From the NCBI RefSeq assembly GCF_020037475.1, contig NZ_JAIQDB010000004.1:62001-126000 (forward strand): 64,000 nucleotides of DNA, in the 5' to 3' direction. The position numbers and the translations under genes were made by a program. The notes under the pieces are model-generated. The model had not been told where the DNA came from. It made no database searches and saw nothing but the letters and a program-made list of their open reading frames with translations. How positions within the stretch are numbered: position 1 is the stretch's first letter; each line of letters opens with the position of its first letter. Below, piece by piece: positions 61,340-64,000 of this stretch. The stretch is from Sutcliffiella deserti. Its GTDB lineage: Bacteria > Bacillota > Bacilli > Bacillales > Bacillaceae_I.

Positions 61340-63514
61340 TCATTTTTTCTCAAATAGAAATTGGACTTTATCCTCTTTCCACTCTAAAGCTGCATTAAAG
61401 ACTTTCTCTCCCTTTTTGAATCCTTTAATTTCGTCCGTTCTTCCTGCTGTTAATAGTTTTTTTGCATTGGTAGCAGAAATCGATTTTCCTAAGATTTTTT
61501 TGGAGATGGTGAAATTACATTTGGAGGTACTGTAGTTTGAACAGCCATAAAATGTCCCTTTGTCCACTATTTCTCCATCACATTTTTTGCATTTACCTAT
61601 TTTTGTTCCAGTGGATGCACGGCCTTTTCTGTTGCCATATTCTCGTTTGAACTCACTAAGGTCCATGCCGTCAAAGGACCATGCTTCACTTTGGTTTTTA
61701 GCGTCTTCTATTAATTTCATAGATAGCTTCCTTGCCTGCTCCATAAATTCTTCAGGGGAAGCTTTTCCTTCGCCGATTTCGTGCAGACGCTGTTCCCATT
61801 TGGCGGTCATTTCGGGACTGGCAAGTATGCTTGGCCCAATTGATTGAATCAAGACCTTTCCTTTATTGGTGGCGAAAACCTGATTTTTTTTCACTTCAAT
61901 ATATTTACGGTCTTTTAACACTCCTATAATGCCCGCTCGCGTCGCCTCTGTACCTAAACCTTCTGTTTTTTTCAGAACCTTGGTCAGTTCTCCGTCATCG
62001 AGATGCTTTCCTGCGGTCTTCATTACTGTTATAAGTTGACCTTCTGTGTATCTTTTGGGAGGCTGGGTTTTCCCTTCTTTTACATTTACTTCTTGTACAA
62101 TTCCCTTTTCGCCGTCCTGTAAAGAAGGAAGGTCTTGTTCTTCTGCGTCACTTTCCTTCTCTTTTTTGTTACCATAGATCACTTTCCGCCACCCTGACTG
62201 TACCTCTTCTTTGCCTTTCGAAAGGAACGAGGCTCGTTCTTCAACAAGTGTATGTATGGTTGTATAGTCAAAGATAGCCTTCTCATAATGAGCTGAAATA
62301 AGTCGTTTCACAATTAGAGAATAAATTTTTTCCTCTTCTCCGGACATTTTAGCCGGATTTGTGACTTGTTCTGTTGGAATGATTGCATAGTGATCGGTAA
62401 CTTTCTTCTCGTTTACTACACGTTTGTTCGTCATAACCGAATTAAAAGGCAATGGAAAATATTCTTTGAAAGCCTCGAACTGACTTAGTTTCTCCAAGGT
62501 TTCCGGAAACATGGCTGCTTCTTCTCTTGTAACAAAACTCGAGTCAGACCTTGGATAGGATATAATTCCTTTTACATAGAGCTTTTGGGCAATCTCCAAG
62601 GTCTTTTGTGGCGAAAACTTATACAAGCTATTTGCTGTTGCCTGTAAAGATGAAAGATTAAAAAGGAAAGGCGGCTGAAATTCCTTGCGTTCTTTTTCAA
62701 TTGTATCAATTCTTGCTGAGCTTCCCTTACAAAATTGAACGATTTTTTTGGCAAGCTCGGGATCCTCAAGTCTTGATTCTCCATCTTTATGCCATTTTCC
62801 ATTGTAATTCTTTCCGTCAATATTAAACGTGGCAAGAACTTCCCAAAAAGGTTTAGCTTGAAAGTTTTCAATCTCCAGTTCACGCTGCACAATTAACGCA
62901 AGAGTCGGTGTTTGTACTCGACCAGTTGAGAACACATCGGATACTCCCTTTTGTTGTAACAATAGTGTATAGGCTCTTGAAGCATTCATCCCTACAAGCC
63001 AGTCGGCACAAGAGCGGCTTAAGGCTTCATAATAAATATTTCTGGTTTCTTGTTCTTCTAACAAGTTCTCAAAACCATTTTTTACCGAGTTTGGCGTCAG
63101 AGAAGAAATCCATAAGCGTTTTAATGGCTTAGAGCATTTAGCAACCGTAAGAATGATTCGAATGATTGCCTCTCCTTCCCTTTCTGCATCACCAGCCATT
63201 ATAATTTCAGTCACTTCTCTCCGGTGAACAAGTTCTTTCACTGTTTTAAATTGCTTCCATTTTGATTTTGTTACTTTGTGTTGGAATCTATCGGGTAATA
63301 TAGGGAGGGTTTGCAAGGACCAGCGCTTCCATGAGGCATCATATTCTTCTGGCGATAGTAGTTCACATAAATGGCCAACCGCCCATGTAAGAAATGCACC
63401 TTCAGGAAATAAGGGTTGTGGAGGTATTACGACATAACCATCCTTCTTTTGAAAGGAAAAAGGGGCAGCAAGCTTTAATCCTTGATCAGGTTTTTCGGCA
63501 ATAATTAATTTCAC
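61340..63514 (-). CDS. topB: DNA topoisomerase III
   Basis: 724 residues, type IA topoisomerase. The TOPRIM domain begins KLIIAEKPDQGLKLAAPF and has IMAGDAEREGEAIIR near 105 (metal acids). The active tyrosine is in GIISYPRSDSSF near 316. RVQTPTLALIVQRELEIENF near 198 is a gate motif. The C-terminus has one zinc-finger-like set (CKKCDGEI then CSNY, KCNF) near 640. I use a GTG at 63514 with GGAGTGGA upstream; a GTG at 63526 is possible. It relaxes and decatenates single-stranded regions. Confidence 0.95.
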   Translation of the reverse strand: MKLIIAEKPDQGLKLAAPFSFQKKDGYVVIPPQPLFPEGAFLTWAVGHLCELLSPEEYDASWKRWSLQTLPILPDRFQHKVTKSKWKQFKTVKELVHRREVTEIIMAGDAEREGEAIIRIILTVAKCSKPLKRLWISSLTPNSVKNGFENLLEEQETRNIYYEALSRSCADWLVGMNASRAYTLLLQQKGVSDVFSTGRVQTPTLALIVQRELEIENFQAKPFWEVLATFNIDGKNYNGKWHKDGESRLEDPELAKKIVQFCKGSSARIDTIEKERKEFQPPFLFNLSSLQATANSLYKFSPQKTLEIAQKLYVKGIISYPRSDSSFVTREEAAMFPETLEKLSQFEAFKEYFPLPFNSVMTNKRVVNEKKVTDHYAIIPTEQVTNPAKMSGEEEKIYSLIVKRLISAHYEKAIFDYTTIHTLVEERASFLSKGKEEVQSGWRKVIYGNKKEKESDAEEQDLPSLQDGEKGIVQEVNVKEGKTQPPKRYTEGQLITVMKTAGKHLDDGELTKVLKKTEGLGTEATRAGIIGVLKDRKYIEVKKNQVFATNKGKVLIQSIGPSILASPEMTAKWEQRLHEIGEGKASPEEFMEQARKLSMKLIEDAKNQSEAWSFDGMDLSEFKREYGNRKGRASTGTKIGKCKKCDGEIVDKGTFYGCSNYSTSKCNFTISKKILGKSISATNAKKLLTAGRTDEIKGFKKGEKVFNAALEWKEDKVQFLFEKK

Positions 63515-63610
63515 AACATGTTCCACTCCACTCTAAACAAAATAAAGGCAGGAAAAGAGCGACCTCTTTTCCTACCACTATTATAAAAGCAAAACACTTG
63601 TTTGTATAGA

Positions 63611-63859
63611 TTAGAGTTCGATAATATTTTGTGCAGGTACGATATTTAAAATTGTAATCAATGGATAGGCACTTTGTTGTGTTTCGCCTACAATCCAAAA
63701 CTGGTCATCCACAACAACGGCAAATGACTCCATATGGTAGATAACATCTATGGCATCTACTAAGGTTTCATAAATACGTTGTTCCGTTAAGGAGTATAGC
63801 CTTATGTTTGGTTTAATACGCAGAATAACTTCCTTACCTAGATAGTTGGTGCGTAGCAT
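63611..63859 (-). CDS. Small hypothetical protein
   Basis: 82 residues, ATG 63859 behind AGGGGGAAGAG. Sequence such as YLGKEVILRIKPNIRLYSLT and SFAVVVDDQFWIVGETQQ alternates strands and turns, so a small beta-rich fold is likely. No membrane segment or catalytic motif. The excellent ribosome site makes it credible. It lies upstream of topB on the same strand, 97 bp away; I do not recognise the family. Confidence 0.7.
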   Translation of the reverse strand: MLRTNYLGKEVILRIKPNIRLYSLTEQRIYETLVDAIDVIYHMESFAVVVDDQFWIVGETQQSAYPLITILNIVPAQNIIEL

Positions 63860-64000
63860 CGCTCTTCCCCCTTTTTATTTAACTTATGAAAAATCCTGAG
63901 GGTTAGCACTCTTTCCTTACAAGATTCTTGACCTTCATTGGGTAATTAATGTATAGTGGAAGTGTCATTTAACCGCTTTCTAATTTTAGAAAGGGTAAGA
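63860..64000. other. Right-edge intergenic region
   Basis: 140 bases upstream of the small gene. AT-rich; no gene or palindrome is recognised before the window ends. Confidence 0.3.

Overview
The window comes from an AT-rich, endospore-forming Firmicute of the Bacillaceae. The evidence is the run of genes whose relatives and neighbour order I recognise from Bacillus subtilis and the B. cereus group: yodN/yozE/yokU/kamA/yodP-yodT, tnrA, ypmP-ypmS, thyA-dfrA, ypjP/ypiP/yphP/ypgR/ypgQ, a GerA-family germinant receptor operon, YjcZ-type sporulation peptides and strong AGGAGG ribosome sites. The species cannot be named from the sequence alone.

Layout. 1-1.9 kb: a YodN-like gene cut by the window edge, a DUF6440 protein and YozE. 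2-13 kb: an accessory stretch that separates YozE from YokU. It holds a yhbD-yhbE-yhbF bactofilin operon, a MarR-controlled efflux/nitroreductase/flavin monooxygenase operon with three matching operators, an HxlR regulator divergent from an F420-type NADP oxidoreductase, a decayed hydrolase, a DUF3231 protein and AT-rich tandem repeats. 13.2-21.7 kb: the lysine 2,3-aminomutase (kam) locus with its own sigma-54 activator, a perfect -24/-12 promoter before kamA and a matching candidate enhancer. 21.9-29.6 kb: chemotaxis receptor, MsrA-MsrB fusion, COG0523 GTPase, a divergent FbpA-like/tnrA pair with two perfect TnrA boxes, a hydrolase and three YjcZ-like micropeptides. 29.8-41 kb: ypmS, ypmR and ypmQ, then a gerK-type operon and nucleoside hydrolase, a Gly-rich small protein, an array of six 122-bp repeats, a PCYCGC lipoprotein, DegV and YpmP. 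41.2-53 kb: SRAP protein, isoaspartyl peptidase, acyltransferase, dfrA, thyA, a lethal-factor-like metalloprotease homologue, ypjP, a 24-residue membrane peptide, ypiP, a bacilliredoxin, ypgR, an ABC-F ATPase and ypgQ. 53-64 kb: a second DegV, amidohydrolase, glutathione peroxidase, formate-THF ligase, an AIM24 protein, a methyltransferase, two tiny proteins, PaiB, a 53-bp hairpin repeat array and topoisomerase III.

How the genes work together. The kam locus should convert lysine to beta-lysine, acetylate it, transaminate it, move CoA onto the product and deacetylate an acetamido intermediate. The thyA-dfrA pair and Fhs serve one-carbon and folate metabolism. TnrA is the nitrogen-limitation regulator and probably activates itself. 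The ger operon encodes a complete germinant receptor (A, B and C subunits).

The most unusual signals are non-coding. Two tandem arrays, at 38.2-39.0 kb and 60.7-61.2 kb, both carry paired base changes that keep an inverted repeat intact. An interspersed repeat family with internally deleted and solo-end copies is scattered through the window. Several regulatory palindromes were found by eye: MarR x3, HxlR, YhbD, TnrA x2 and a KamR-type enhancer x2. I see no CRISPR array, tRNA, rRNA, intact transposase or prophage.
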